Shown: positions 1 through 7,284, counted from the first letter of the stretch. The stretch is 15,991 nucleotides of DNA from CAYNGH01 sp964396845 (GCA_964396845.1 CAYNGH010000071.1:1-15991); one strand, 5' to 3'. A program made the numbers and translations. Notes: generated by a model from the sequence alone, not told the origin.

Positions 1-33
1 ATTGAGAAGATTGCGGAATGTGAACAAAAATAA
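1..33 (+). CDS. C-terminal end of an upstream gene (partial)
   Basis: Frame 1 reads ten codons (IEKIAECEQK) and then TAA at 31-33. The charged, helix-like peptide is what a real C-terminus often looks like, and repeat-derived noncoding DNA begins just after it. The tail is too short to identify the protein, and frame 2 is also open here, so the call is tentative. Confidence 0.35.
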   Translation: MEKIAECEQK

Positions 34-54
34 CCACCCACCGGCACTTTAGAA

Positions 55-124
55 GCCCCCCCATTTGTAATGGGGAAAACATGAGTCGCCCGGTTTAAAA
101 CCGGGGAAAAATAAGTCGGGATGG
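55..124 (+). repeat. Two adjacent copies of a palindromic repeat element
   Basis: Two units of about 35 bases lie side by side. Unit 1 (55-88) has a 7-bp stem at 59-75 with loop TGT. Unit 2 (89-124) has an 8-bp stem at 89-105 around a single central A. Each stem is followed by the same trailer, GGGGAAAA, a few A/T-rich bases, then AGTCG. The stem sequences differ but stay self-complementary, which suggests selection on hairpin folding or a mobile REP-like element. A third copy lies at 15714-15746. Confidence 0.6.
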
Positions 125-130
125 TCATGA

Positions 131-210
131 TCGGTGGGCCAAAATCCCCCGGGCCGTAGGTTATGTATCGGTGGGACATAGCTCTCGGGCCGTTGGTTAT
201 GTGTCGGTGT
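131..210 (+). repeat. Tandem repeat of about 36-37 bases, two copies plus the start of a third
   Basis: TCGGTGGG recurs at 131 and 168, with TCGGTGTG at 204. GGGCCGT(A/T)GGTTATGT recurs at 151 and 187. The units abut with no unique spacer between them. The conserved core GGGCCGTnGGTTATGT with nGGTGGG appears again in inverted orientation at 15902-15927. The open frame upstream of the HD-GYP gene runs through this repeat, but I read it as noncoding. Confidence 0.6.
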
Positions 211-237
211 GAGTTATCTTTTTCGAGGTTTGGAGGT

Positions 238-264
238 TTGAAGGCCTGTGAAATAAAATATACT
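238..264 (+). promoter_or_regulatory. Possible sigma-70-type promoter for the HD-GYP operon
   Basis: TTGAAG (238-243) and TATACT (259-264) resemble -35 and -10 boxes. The spacer is only 15 bases, shorter than ideal. The site lies 36 bases upstream of the preferred HD-GYP start and just after the repeat block. No operator is visible. Confidence 0.25.
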
Positions 265-286
265 CATTATGATGCCAGACATTATC

Positions 287-293
287 GGGGTGA
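287..293 (+). promoter_or_regulatory. Ribosome binding site that decides the HD-GYP start
   Basis: GGGGTGA lies 7 bases before ATG 301. The frame is open back to ATG 163, but that start falls inside the tandem repeat and would add 46 residues that do not look like protein. ATG 301 is therefore preferred. Confidence 0.6.
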
Positions 294-300
294 ATCTTTT

Positions 301-1650
301 ATGACAAAGGACAGAGGCACAAGACTCAGGGAGGCAATATACCTGATCATCATACTCTGCGGGTTGGTAATGCTGTATTACCTGACTCCCATGGCATCTC
401 TTTCCAGAGAATCCCTCCTGCTGATGGGAGTTTTCATTCTGGTGAGCATAGCCTTGATGTTCAAGCCGGTTTCCATCGACACCAACTTCACTTATTCTCT
501 GGAAGATGTCTGCGCATACGGAGCGATCTTCCTGAAAGGTGCCGGGGTTGCGGTATGGGTCATGTTCCTGTCATCACTGATTTTTGAATCCTGGAAACTG
601 ATTCTTGCGTTGATGCAGAAAAAAGGAAAAATCAGTATGGGGGCCGTGTTGGCCAACTTTTCTAATCCTTTCCTGCGGGTGATAATCACCGGCGGGGCGG
701 GGCTTGCATACATGGCAGGGCTTGAGATGCTGTCCCGGTTTGATGCTGGCCGGGGATCCCTGTGGGTGAAAGGTGGCGCATATCTGACATGTATCCTGGT
801 ATTCTTTCTTCTCTCCTCTTTTTTTGGCACCCTGCTGATGGCTACCCGCCAGGGTTTTACCATCGATATTCTCAAGAGCACCTGGCAGGGCACTTGGAAG
901 ATGATATCTCCTCATCTCCTGATGCTGGCGCCCCTGGGAGTTCTCCTGGCTCTTCTGTATCAGACTCTGCCCTATGCCGCTCTTCTTCTGCTGGTGCCGG
1001 TTTACATTATGCATGTGGCCATCAGCACCATCCGGGAAGTCCTTAAACAGGCCCTCAATACCATCGAGTTCATGTCCGTCACCTTGGATCAGCGGGATGC
1101 ATACACATACGGTCACTCAGAGCGGGTATCCCGGTATTCCGCCACAGTAGCTGGACGGATGGCCCTTTCTCCGGATCAAGTGGAGGAAATCCGCCAGGCA
1201 GGACTGATTCATGACCTGGGCAAGATTGCCATTCCCGACCGGGTCCTGCGAAAATCCGCAGCCCTGGACGACCAGGAGTATTCCATGATGAAAGCCCATA
1301 CCCATACCATTGCCCTTCTCTTCAAGAGCCTCAAGGTCATTCCCCGGATGATCCCTCTGCAGACTGCCATGTATCATCACGAACGCTATGACGGCGCAGG
1401 TTACATATACGGCCTCAAAGGACAGGAGATTCCCCTGGGATCCCGGATCCTGTCGGTTTGCGATACCTATGATGCCATGACCTCGGATCGCCCATATCGC
1501 AAGGGACTGTCCGAAGAAGAGGCAGCCCGGCGCTTGAAGGATGCCGCAGGAACACAGCTGGATCCCGATGTGGTGGAGGTATTTCTGAAACTGCAGACAG
1601 AAGGGAAGATGAAGGAGATCCGGGAAGAGATTCAGGGGGAACCTTCGTGA
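301..1650 (+). CDS. Membrane-anchored HD-GYP domain phosphodiesterase (probable c-di-GMP hydrolase)
   Basis: A 449-residue inner-membrane signalling protein. Residues about 11-245 form a multi-helix membrane domain (hydrophobic stretches near 12-30, 39-54, 79-95, 125-142, 160-180, 206-240) like the N-terminal sensors of other HD-GYP proteins. Residues 258-440 are the HD-GYP domain: RDAYTYGHSERV (265-276), the HDLGK metal motif (304-308), a further His at 333, HH at 359-360 followed by DGAGYIYGLKG, and CDTYDAMTSDRPYR (387-400). The family cleaves cyclic di-GMP through a binuclear metal centre. Metal-ligand positions are intact, but the signature GYP reads GYI (367-369). The stop overlaps a possible GTG start of the next gene (GTGA), suggesting an operon. 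The family call is firm; activity is inferred. Confidence 0.9.
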   Translation: MTKDRGTRLREAIYLIIILCGLVMLYYLTPMASLSRESLLLMGVFILVSIALMFKPVSIDTNFTYSLEDVCAYGAIFLKGAGVAVWVMFLSSLIFESWKLILALMQKKGKISMGAVLANFSNPFLRVIITGGAGLAYMAGLEMLSRFDAGRGSLWVKGGAYLTCILVFFLLSSFFGTLLMATRQGFTIDILKSTWQGTWKMISPHLLMLAPLGVLLALLYQTLPYAALLLLVPVYIMHVAISTIREVLKQALNTIEFMSVTLDQRDAYTYGHSERVSRYSATVAGRMALSPDQVEEIRQAGLIHDLGKIAIPDRVLRKSAALDDQEYSMMKAHTHTIALLFKSLKVIPRMIPLQTAMYHHERYDGAGYIYGLKGQEIPLGSRILSVCDTYDAMTSDRPYRKGLSEEEAARRLKDAAGTQLDPDVVEVFLKLQTEGKMKEIREEIQGEPS

Positions 1651-1667
1651 GGGGAGCATCGATATTT

Positions 1668-2672
1668 ATGAGAAAAATGTGCCTGGGCTTGATTCTGTTG
1701 TCATTGCTGACTATAACCCTGTCCGGGGCCCCGGCTATGGGGCAATCCAGTGAAGTCCGGTTCTTCCGGGATCGCTTTGTGTTTCTGGGGATTTATCAAA
1801 ATCAGCCCTTGCTGGCGACTCTCACCTTTGACCGGGGAATAGATCCCCAGGGCCGTTATAACTGTCAGGCATCCTTTGACGGCCACCTTTTGTTCTTGAA
1901 CCGGTGGAACCACCTCAGAAACAGGACATACCTCCAGACCGCCCACCAGGAAGACATGGAAGGAATACCGCCATATCACAGCTGTATTGTCCAATGGGCA
2001 GAAGGATCCCGGATCGGAGCTGTCAATTATGAACACCAGGAGATTTCCTTTCTGCTTCAGTTTCGAAACCTGCGGGTTATTGACCGGGATGCCCGCCGGG
2101 AGAACTTTGTTATCATCACCGGCCTTGCCGATGCCACTATGCAGTTCATGGGCGAAATTGTCCCGGGGCGAATGGTTTACCAGCGGATGGACCTTGCCGG
2201 ATACAATCCCTTTGCCCACAAGCTTGATGCCATGCGTCACAGGAATTTCAACCGGTTCTTTCTGTTTGACAACGAAAAGTTTTATATCATCTGGGGTGAA
2301 ATGAACCCCAGGGGATTGAGGGGCCTGAGGTTCACTCCCCGCCGAATGATTGAATACACCCCATCGGAAATGCCCCTGGATCCCGGCATAGATCCTCCCG
2401 CCGGGGAGGTGGTATCCACAGACATTGAAATTGTGTGGACATCCACTGATATGGAATCAAATCCCGATAATATATTCCGGGAGTATCCAACAGGCTGGCG
2501 CATGACTGCACAGCTTTTCCGGGATCAAGAGGGCAACGAAAGAGAACCTCTGGTGATGAATCTTGAGAGTGCGTCCTCGTTTTACTGGTTCAACCGGGGA
2601 TTGTTTTTTGTCACTGGTTATGTGGAAGGCCGTTCTGCGTGGGGAATGGCCGAGGTCATCAGGGGCCGTTAA
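1668..2672 (+). CDS. Exported protein of unknown function
   Basis: A 334-residue protein beginning with a clear Sec signal peptide (MRK, then a hydrophobic stretch to about residue 19, then GAPAMGQ), so a mature periplasmic or outer-surface protein starting near residue 24-26 is expected. The rest is rich in aromatics and alternating beta-like segments without further helices. Only two Cys occur in the mature part. A beta-barrel or lipocalin-like fold is possible, but I see no diagnostic motif and assign no function. I chose ATG 1668, which gives a compact signal peptide behind GGAG (1653-1656). GTG 1647, which overlaps the HD-GYP stop behind AGGGGGA, is the alternative and adds seven residues. 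It sits between HD-GYP and membrane genes and is probably co-transcribed. Confidence 0.75.
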   Translation: MRKMCLGLILLSLLTITLSGAPAMGQSSEVRFFRDRFVFLGIYQNQPLLATLTFDRGIDPQGRYNCQASFDGHLLFLNRWNHLRNRTYLQTAHQEDMEGIPPYHSCIVQWAEGSRIGAVNYEHQEISFLLQFRNLRVIDRDARRENFVIITGLADATMQFMGEIVPGRMVYQRMDLAGYNPFAHKLDAMRHRNFNRFFLFDNEKFYIIWGEMNPRGLRGLRFTPRRMIEYTPSEMPLDPGIDPPAGEVVSTDIEIVWTSTDMESNPDNIFREYPTGWRMTAQLFRDQEGNEREPLVMNLESASSFYWFNRGLFFVTGYVEGRSAWGMAEVIRGR

Positions 2673-2736
2673 ATCAGGAAGGAAAACCGGCATTTTAGGA
2701 AAACCTATTCTGACACCAGATTTGATGGAGTGACTG

Positions 2737-3456
2737 ATGTACAAAACCCAGGATATATTCAAGCTGTTATCTTCAGAGAACAAGGCTCTCAAAGATGATT
2801 ATGCATACAAGTGCGGTCAGGAAGGATTACTGCGGGCTTTTTATTTTTTCCGCTGGTGCAACAAGTCGGAAGTTGCCGACACCAGAGCCGCGGCAAAACG
2901 ATTCGCATCGGGAAAAGTCCCCGAAGAGATTGCAGAACACTACTGCACTGCCCTGGTCATGATAGATCATTACCAGACTGACGAAGAAATAAAAAATGCC
3001 ATAAAAGAGATTGACCAGCTGACCAGAGATCAGTTAAAGGACAAGGGAGTTCTGGAATCCCTGACACCGGAAAAGGTAAAACGGAGAATATTGAAAAATG
3101 TCCAGAAATCCTATGCCCTTGGAGTGGAAACCCTGGAAAAACGGATGTCGATGCTTTCATCCACCACCCGCAATGTTCTGGTGGCAATGGCATTGCTCCT
3201 GTTGATAAATCTGGCCCTTGCCCTGACAGGGGTTTACGAGAGATACCTGGGTTTTATTTTTTCCGGAGCGCCCAATCCCGGGTATCTTGTAGCGGGGGTG
3301 CTGTTCATTGTTCCGGTTTTTCTGCTCCTGCTGGTGAAACGCCGTCAGCTTATGGAGCACAAGACCCACGGGCCCCGGTATCCTCAGGCTCTCAAAGCCA
3401 TGAAGAAGGGGCTGGAAGATTTCACCGGGTACCTGTCGGAAAAAAAGATAATCTGA
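2737..3456 (+). CDS. Two-helix membrane protein with N-terminal cytoplasmic helical domain, unknown function
   Basis: 239 residues. Residues 1-145 are soluble, charged and probably helical, with Cys at 26, 41 and 70. Two membrane helices follow at about 147-165 and 183-200, giving a hairpin with a short loop containing GAPNPGY, then a basic tail of about 38 residues (KRRQLMEHK...). The positive-inside rule puts both ends in the cytoplasm. I do not recognise a family. GGAG at 2727-2730 sits 6 bases before the ATG. The gene lies 64 bases after the exported protein and 15 before the glycosyltransferase, in the same orientation, so operon membership is likely. It may be a scaffold or partner of the neighbouring membrane enzyme (inference). 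Confidence 0.75.
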   Translation: MYKTQDIFKLLSSENKALKDDYAYKCGQEGLLRAFYFFRWCNKSEVADTRAAAKRFASGKVPEEIAEHYCTALVMIDHYQTDEEIKNAIKEIDQLTRDQLKDKGVLESLTPEKVKRRILKNVQKSYALGVETLEKRMSMLSSTTRNVLVAMALLLLINLALALTGVYERYLGFIFSGAPNPGYLVAGVLFIVPVFLLLLVKRRQLMEHKTHGPRYPQALKAMKKGLEDFTGYLSEKKII

Positions 3457-3471
3457 AGGGCCAGGCTCTCC

Positions 3472-5127
3472 GTGATCCGGATTCAGTCAAACAATACTTG
3501 TCATCACCGCCTGTATTTTGTTGTTTCCTTGATATTTCTTCTGTTTTTCCTGTTTCACAACGGTCTTTATCTGTATCTTGACAATACGGGAATGGCTACA
3601 GGGGATGCCAGCCGTCATCTGATCCACCTCCACGACACATGGCAGAGGATCTCATCGGGCAGGGGCCTCAGTCTTATCGGGGATCCCGTCACTTACAACT
3701 ACCCTCCCCTGGTATATCTTGCCACCTGTCCCATGATTGCCGTCGGCGGGATGAACCTGATAACGGTAATGGCCGGCCAATGGCTTTTCTGGGTTGTTCT
3801 GGCGGTTTCCGTATATCTTCTAACGGGCCGTGTTTCCGGCGGTATGGGCGGATTCATCGGGCTGATGCTGGTGATGGGGTCCCCTTACCTGTCCAAGGTT
3901 GGCCGGGATTATGCACTGGACATGCCTGTGACAGCCCTTACTGCCTTGGCCCTGTTGATGCTGGCAAAAAGCGATAACTTCAACCGCAGGGGTTATTCAT
4001 ATGGCTTTTTTATTATCTGTGCCATGGCAGTACTTGCAAAACCCATGGCAGTCCTGTACCTGTCTGGCCCTTTCCTGTGGGTTGCATATATGGCGTTATT
4101 TCCCAGAAAAAAGGCTTGCAAAAATCCCGGCGCCAAAGCAGTTCTGGTGAAGGGTCTTCTGCTGGCGGGGGTTCTCTTGTGGCCCTTTTACGGGCTTCAT
4201 TTCTCCCAGGTTCTTCATCATGGCCGACTACTGCTTCAGGTGGCATTGGAAAGGCCTGTGGACGGGTTCTTTGACACCCTCTGGTTTATTTCCACAACTG
4301 CCTGGGGAGTGCTGATTTTTGTCGCCACGGGCTTCGGCCTGCTGATGATATCATACAGGCTCATCAGGAAAACACCTCTTCCCAGGGATCTTGGGATGAT
4401 TTCCCTGGGACTTCTATGGGGGCTTCTTGTGATGGGCCTGCTTCCATTCCGGGATTACCGTTATTATCTCCCCTTCATACCCATGGCCGCGGTGGTGGCC
4501 TCTGCTGGAATCAACGCAATTAAACATCGTCCCTTGAAGCTTCTCATCACTGGAATAATCCTGTATGGAACCCTTTCTTCCTTCACATGGTGGATTGCTC
4601 CGGATCTGGGATTTTACCGGCCCTTCCGGGCGGGAGTGGAATTGTTGTCCCACCGGCCCCATTCCATGGCATGGTCCCCACCGGATCCCCACAGGCTGAT
4701 TCCCCGGGAAATGGAGGATATCTATGACATTATGGCCCCTGACAGGAATGCCCTCATTGTTGTATCGGCGCCGGGGAAGCTCAATGCCATAGGAACATTC
4801 AACCTTGTCAGAGGATGGCGGATACTGGAAGGGGGATGTCCCTTAATTCATACAGGCCCCCCGGGAAACCCTCCTCCTGGAAAAGCTGAGAATAAATTTC
4901 TTGATCTATATATGAAGCCTGCAGACCTTCCGGGCCAGGGAGAAAATCTGGTAATCATCCGCCTGACCCGGGAGGATGATTATGACATGCTTCCTCCGGG
5001 AGTCCGGGAAGACTTGATTAACGCCGGGTTTTCCCATCGGCCCGATATGATGCTGAACCGGGGCCTGGTGCGGGGTATTGACGGCTCTCTTCTGACAATG
5101 AGAGTTCTGAGGATTCCCATAAGATAA
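3472..5127 (+). CDS. Membrane glycosyltransferase, GT39/ArnT/PMT-like (GT-C fold)
   Basis: 551 residues with roughly ten membrane helices in residues 15-395 and a soluble C-terminal part from about 420. Family-like features are an acidic residue in the first extracytoplasmic loop (ATGDASRHL, near 42-50), NYPPLVYL in the same loop (near 76-83), and GRDYALDMPVTAL followed by a helix, a short loop and AKPMAVLY, as in dolichyl- or undecaprenyl-phosphate-sugar dependent transferases. Such enzymes move a sugar from a polyprenyl-phosphate donor onto lipid A, glycans or proteins outside the membrane. The acceptor cannot be told here. The usual DE pair in the first loop is only partly preserved (GDA). 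The start is GTG 3472, 15 bases after the previous stop, with a weak GAAGGG upstream. The gene ends 13 bases from the convergent RDD gene. Confidence 0.8.
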   Translation: MIRIQSNNTCHHRLYFVVSLIFLLFFLFHNGLYLYLDNTGMATGDASRHLIHLHDTWQRISSGRGLSLIGDPVTYNYPPLVYLATCPMIAVGGMNLITVMAGQWLFWVVLAVSVYLLTGRVSGGMGGFIGLMLVMGSPYLSKVGRDYALDMPVTALTALALLMLAKSDNFNRRGYSYGFFIICAMAVLAKPMAVLYLSGPFLWVAYMALFPRKKACKNPGAKAVLVKGLLLAGVLLWPFYGLHFSQVLHHGRLLLQVALERPVDGFFDTLWFISTTAWGVLIFVATGFGLLMISYRLIRKTPLPRDLGMISLGLLWGLLVMGLLPFRDYRYYLPFIPMAAVVASAGINAIKHRPLKLLITGIILYGTLSSFTWWIAPDLGFYRPFRAGVELLSHRPHSMAWSPPDPHRLIPREMEDIYDIMAPDRNALIVVSAPGKLNAIGTFNLVRGWRILEGGCPLIHTGPPGNPPPGKAENKFLDLYMKPADLPGQGENLVIIRLTREDDYDMLPPGVREDLINAGFSHRPDMMLNRGLVRGIDGSLLTMRVLRIPIR

Positions 5128-5139
5128 TCATGTCTTATG
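5118..5139. terminator. Weak hairpin between convergent genes
   Basis: CATAAGA (5118-5124) and TCTTATG (5133-5139) form a 7-bp stem with an 8-base loop. It spans the 13-base gap between the convergent stops and overlaps the glycosyltransferase stop. The stem is AT-rich and has no T tract, so it would be a poor Rho-independent terminator, but nothing better separates the convergent units. Confidence 0.25.
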
Positions 5140-5140
5140 T

Positions 5141-6184
5141 TTAACGAACCCGGGTAAGCCATTCATCAGGTCGCATGGTGAGGGATCGTTTTGAATGACG
5201 GGCAAAAAAACCCAGGTTGAATCCCCGCAGGACTGTCACAGTGATAAAATCAGTATCCCTGGCCCCGGGATATTCCTTCATCAGAATCGAAGCAGTCCGA
5301 TCCATGGCCCCTTCCTGATGATTTGCAGAGCCAGTGAAGTTCACCCGGACAGACAGGGACTTGCCGGCGCCACGGCCTCCCATCAGGCTCGTCTTGGTTT
5401 CACGAACCCCTGCTCCCCAGAACTCCTTCTCCTGATTGATCCTCCGGGCTACAGTCACAGGATCAGCTCCCTGTCTTCGGGCAATCCAGCCCTGTATTCC
5501 CGTTGGGATCACCATCATCAGGATCATTATTCCGGCAGTTACTGCTTTTTGTGTTTTATCCAGGGGGGGGGCAGGGCCGGAAAAACCGCCGTCTTCTCCG
5601 ACAACAATTGTCCCGGCGATGATGTCGTGGAGGCTCTGTCGGTATGGAGTGTTGAAGACAAAAAGATAAACAACAGCCCCGGCCACTCCGAAGAAAAGCA
5701 GGTTCAACACCGCCATCGCCGGGATGTTGCCGTAAAGCCCCGGAGGCAGTTGAATCCTTGCCAAGACCAGGGGGACTGTCAAGACAAATGCCCGCAGTAT
5801 TGATGTGGCAACAGGTACCGGTTGCCGGTCAATTCCGGTCACCTTGAGTTTCATGAATCTCTTTCCCGGAGTCTGCCCCTTACCGGAGATGCTGTTGAAA
5901 AACCCGAAATACCCCAGCAGAATCAAGATCCCCGCCAGACGTGCCCAGGGGCCGGCTTTAATGAGAACTTCGCCGAAAACAATCCCCAGAACAACACCGG
6001 CAATGGAAACAATAAATAAATCGATAACAAAGGCCACTAATCTTGGGAATATTCCCGGGGCGGGGTTGCCGGGAATCTCATCCGGCAGTTCGAAGGTGGT
6101 ATATTCGCCGGTTTTGGTGCTGTAAAAACCCTCTTCTTTCCGGTATTCAATTTCTGCATCGGGTTTCCTGAACTTCAACTTCAT
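5141..6184 (-). CDS. RDD family membrane protein with an extra C-terminal domain
   Basis: 347 residues. The RDD domain (about 43-197) shows the hallmark residues: PRLVAFVIDL (Arg48, Asp55), GKGQTPGKR (101-109), Arg131, and SLHDIIAGTIVV (184-195), with helices near 51-71, 82-98, 130-145 and 157-177. Another hydrophobic segment (214-230) leads to a soluble region (235-347) I do not recognise, with a regular predicted alpha/beta pattern (LSVRVNF, DRTASILMKEYPGA, DFITVTVLRGFNLGF). RDD proteins are membrane proteins of mostly unknown role, some linked to ion transport. The start is uncertain: AGGAGG (6187-6192) is only 2 bases from ATG 6184 but 8 bases from an in-frame TTG at 6178. A nine-base C tract in the coding strand lies at 5563-5571, at the domain junction. 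The gene is last in the leftward run, 32 bases after the zinc-ribbon gene. Confidence 0.85.
   Translation of the reverse strand: MKLKFRKPDAEIEYRKEEGFYSTKTGEYTTFELPDEIPGNPAPGIFPRLVAFVIDLFIVSIAGVVLGIVFGEVLIKAGPWARLAGILILLGYFGFFNSISGKGQTPGKRFMKLKVTGIDRQPVPVATSILRAFVLTVPLVLARIQLPPGLYGNIPAMAVLNLLFFGVAGAVVYLFVFNTPYRQSLHDIIAGTIVVGEDGGFSGPAPPLDKTQKAVTAGIMILMMVIPTGIQGWIARRQGADPVTVARRINQEKEFWGAGVRETKTSLMGGRGAGKSLSVRVNFTGSANHQEGAMDRTASILMKEYPGARDTDFITVTVLRGFNLGFFARHSKRSLTMRPDEWLTRVR
5563..5571 (-). repeat. Homopolymer tract of nine C (coding strand) inside the RDD gene
   Basis: The + strand reads nine consecutive G, so the RDD coding strand has C9 in codons for Ala-Pro-Pro-Leu near residues 205-208. 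It falls between the RDD domain and the last hydrophobic segment. Gain or loss of one base would leave the RDD core intact and remove or scramble the C-terminal domain. Confidence 0.7.
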
Positions 6185-6186
6185 TC

Positions 6187-6192
6187 CCTCCT
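6187..6192 (-). promoter_or_regulatory. Shine-Dalgarno site with unusual spacing before the RDD gene
   Basis: The leftward strand reads AGGAGG, then two bases, then ATG 6184. This is too close for efficient initiation at that ATG. The in-frame TTG two codons later is 8 bases from the site and may be the true start. Confidence 0.5.
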
Positions 6193-6216
6193 GTTGATTT
6201 CACCCCGCCGGGACTG

Positions 6217-7284
6217 TCACGAAAGTCCCACGGATCGGCCCGCGGTGGTAGCAGCCTCCACCAGGTTGAGCATCTCCGGGCTTCCAAAAACAGTAACTGC
6301 AGAAATGGCAGAAAGGGCGGCCCTGGCATTCAATATCTCATCCCAGGTTACATCCCTTCGGGTGAAGACTTCTTGTAGTTCCTGCCGGAGTTTAGCCTTC
6401 AGCTCATCGACAGGCATGGCTGCCAGTTTTTCTTTGAGCTGACGGACAATCTCCTGCATCTCCCTGCCGTCAAGCCATATTCCCCGGCACCGGGGACAGC
6501 AGTCCACCATTACATCGGTCTGACCATAGCGGGTGGCAGTCATCGTCACATCGGCGCAGTGAGGACACAGGCGCCCCGACGGCGAAGCACTGTCACCGCT
6601 GACCGATTCATCCTCCCGATCAATAAGGCGCAGTTTGATCCAGTTGTCCCGATCCATCCGATCCCGAAGGGAAGTAAGCTCCCGATGATCCAGAAACATC
6701 CCCTGGCACCGGGGACACGACTCAAATTCAACCCCATGAGCTTTGTATAAATCAAGCTTCTCCCCGGAACATACCGGGCATTCCAGCTGGGTGGATCCTT
6801 TCTTTCCTGCTCCTTTCAGAGGCAGTACTTTTTCAGAAAAATCCGTTTCACTGCTGGGGGTTTCAACCCGCCGGTGCCAGTATGGAATATGGCCCGACGA
6901 GATAAACTGGGAAAAACCCGGCCCTGTGACTTTCATCAATCCTTCAATCTCCCGGTTGATCATCTCCATCTCCCCCTGATCCAGCCAGAAGCCCCCGCAG
7001 TTAGGACAAAGATCCAGCAGGATGCCGGAATACCCGATGAAGTGCACTTTCTCCAATTCCATCCCATCACATCTGGGACACTCCCGGACAGGCTGGTCAT
7101 CATCTTGTGTCCGACGGCGGGATGAGGTTTCCAGACTCCCTTCCACCTGAAGGGCCATCTGATCCAGCTCTCCCCGATCCAGCCAGATGCCCCCGCAATG
7201 AGAGCAAAGATCATAGGCAATTTTATGTTCTCTGGTTGTGATCTGGTGATTCATCATCTCCCGGTTACAGCTGAGGCATTTCAT
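6217..7284 (-). CDS. Protein with four TFIIB-type zinc ribbons (zf-TFIIB)
   Basis: 355 residues with four successive CxxC...CxxC zinc ribbons, each second knuckle ending in G-(I/F)-(W/F)-LD followed by an E: Cys 3/6/27/30 with CGGIWLDRGEL, 69/72/93/96 with CGGFWLDQGEM, 169/172/190/193 with CQGMFLDHREL, and 240/243/263/266 with CRGIWLDGREM (Cys262 adjacent). Linkers of 40-75 residues are polar. Residues 280-355 form a helical tail that ends with a hydrophobic Ala-rich stretch. The bacterial zf-TFIIB family usually has one ribbon in a short protein and no defined role; four copies are unusual. No signal peptide is present, so it is probably cytoplasmic. The gene lies upstream of RDD in the same direction. 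A weak AAGGA precedes the ATG. Confidence 0.88.
   Translation of the reverse strand: MKCLSCNREMMNHQITTREHKIAYDLCSHCGGIWLDRGELDQMALQVEGSLETSSRRRTQDDDQPVRECPRCDGMELEKVHFIGYSGILLDLCPNCGGFWLDQGEMEMINREIEGLMKVTGPGFSQFISSGHIPYWHRRVETPSSETDFSEKVLPLKGAGKKGSTQLECPVCSGEKLDLYKAHGVEFESCPRCQGMFLDHRELTSLRDRMDRDNWIKLRLIDREDESVSGDSASPSGRLCPHCADVTMTATRYGQTDVMVDCCPRCRGIWLDGREMQEIVRQLKEKLAAMPVDELKAKLRQELQEVFTRRDVTWDEILNARAALSAISAVTVFGSPEMLNLVEAATTAGRSVGLS

Noticed and set aside
131..210. CRISPR-like array with 36-base periodicity
   Set aside because: The units abut with no unique spacers, only two full copies exist, and no cas genes are present.
163..300. N-terminal extension of the HD-GYP protein from ATG 163
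   Set aside because: It runs through the tandem repeat, has no membrane or domain character, and ATG 301 has a well-placed GGGGTGA.
574..1116. 180-codon open frame on the - strand
   Set aside because: It is antisense to the HD-GYP gene and rich in His, Gln and Pro from reversed membrane codons.
5195..5803. 202-codon open frame on the + strand
   Set aside because: It is antisense to the RDD gene and shows no protein-like features.
6209..6229. GGGACT/AGTCCC hairpin between the zinc-ribbon and RDD genes as a terminator
   Set aside because: The stem is 6 bp with an 8-base loop, overlaps the upstream stop codon, and has no T tract.
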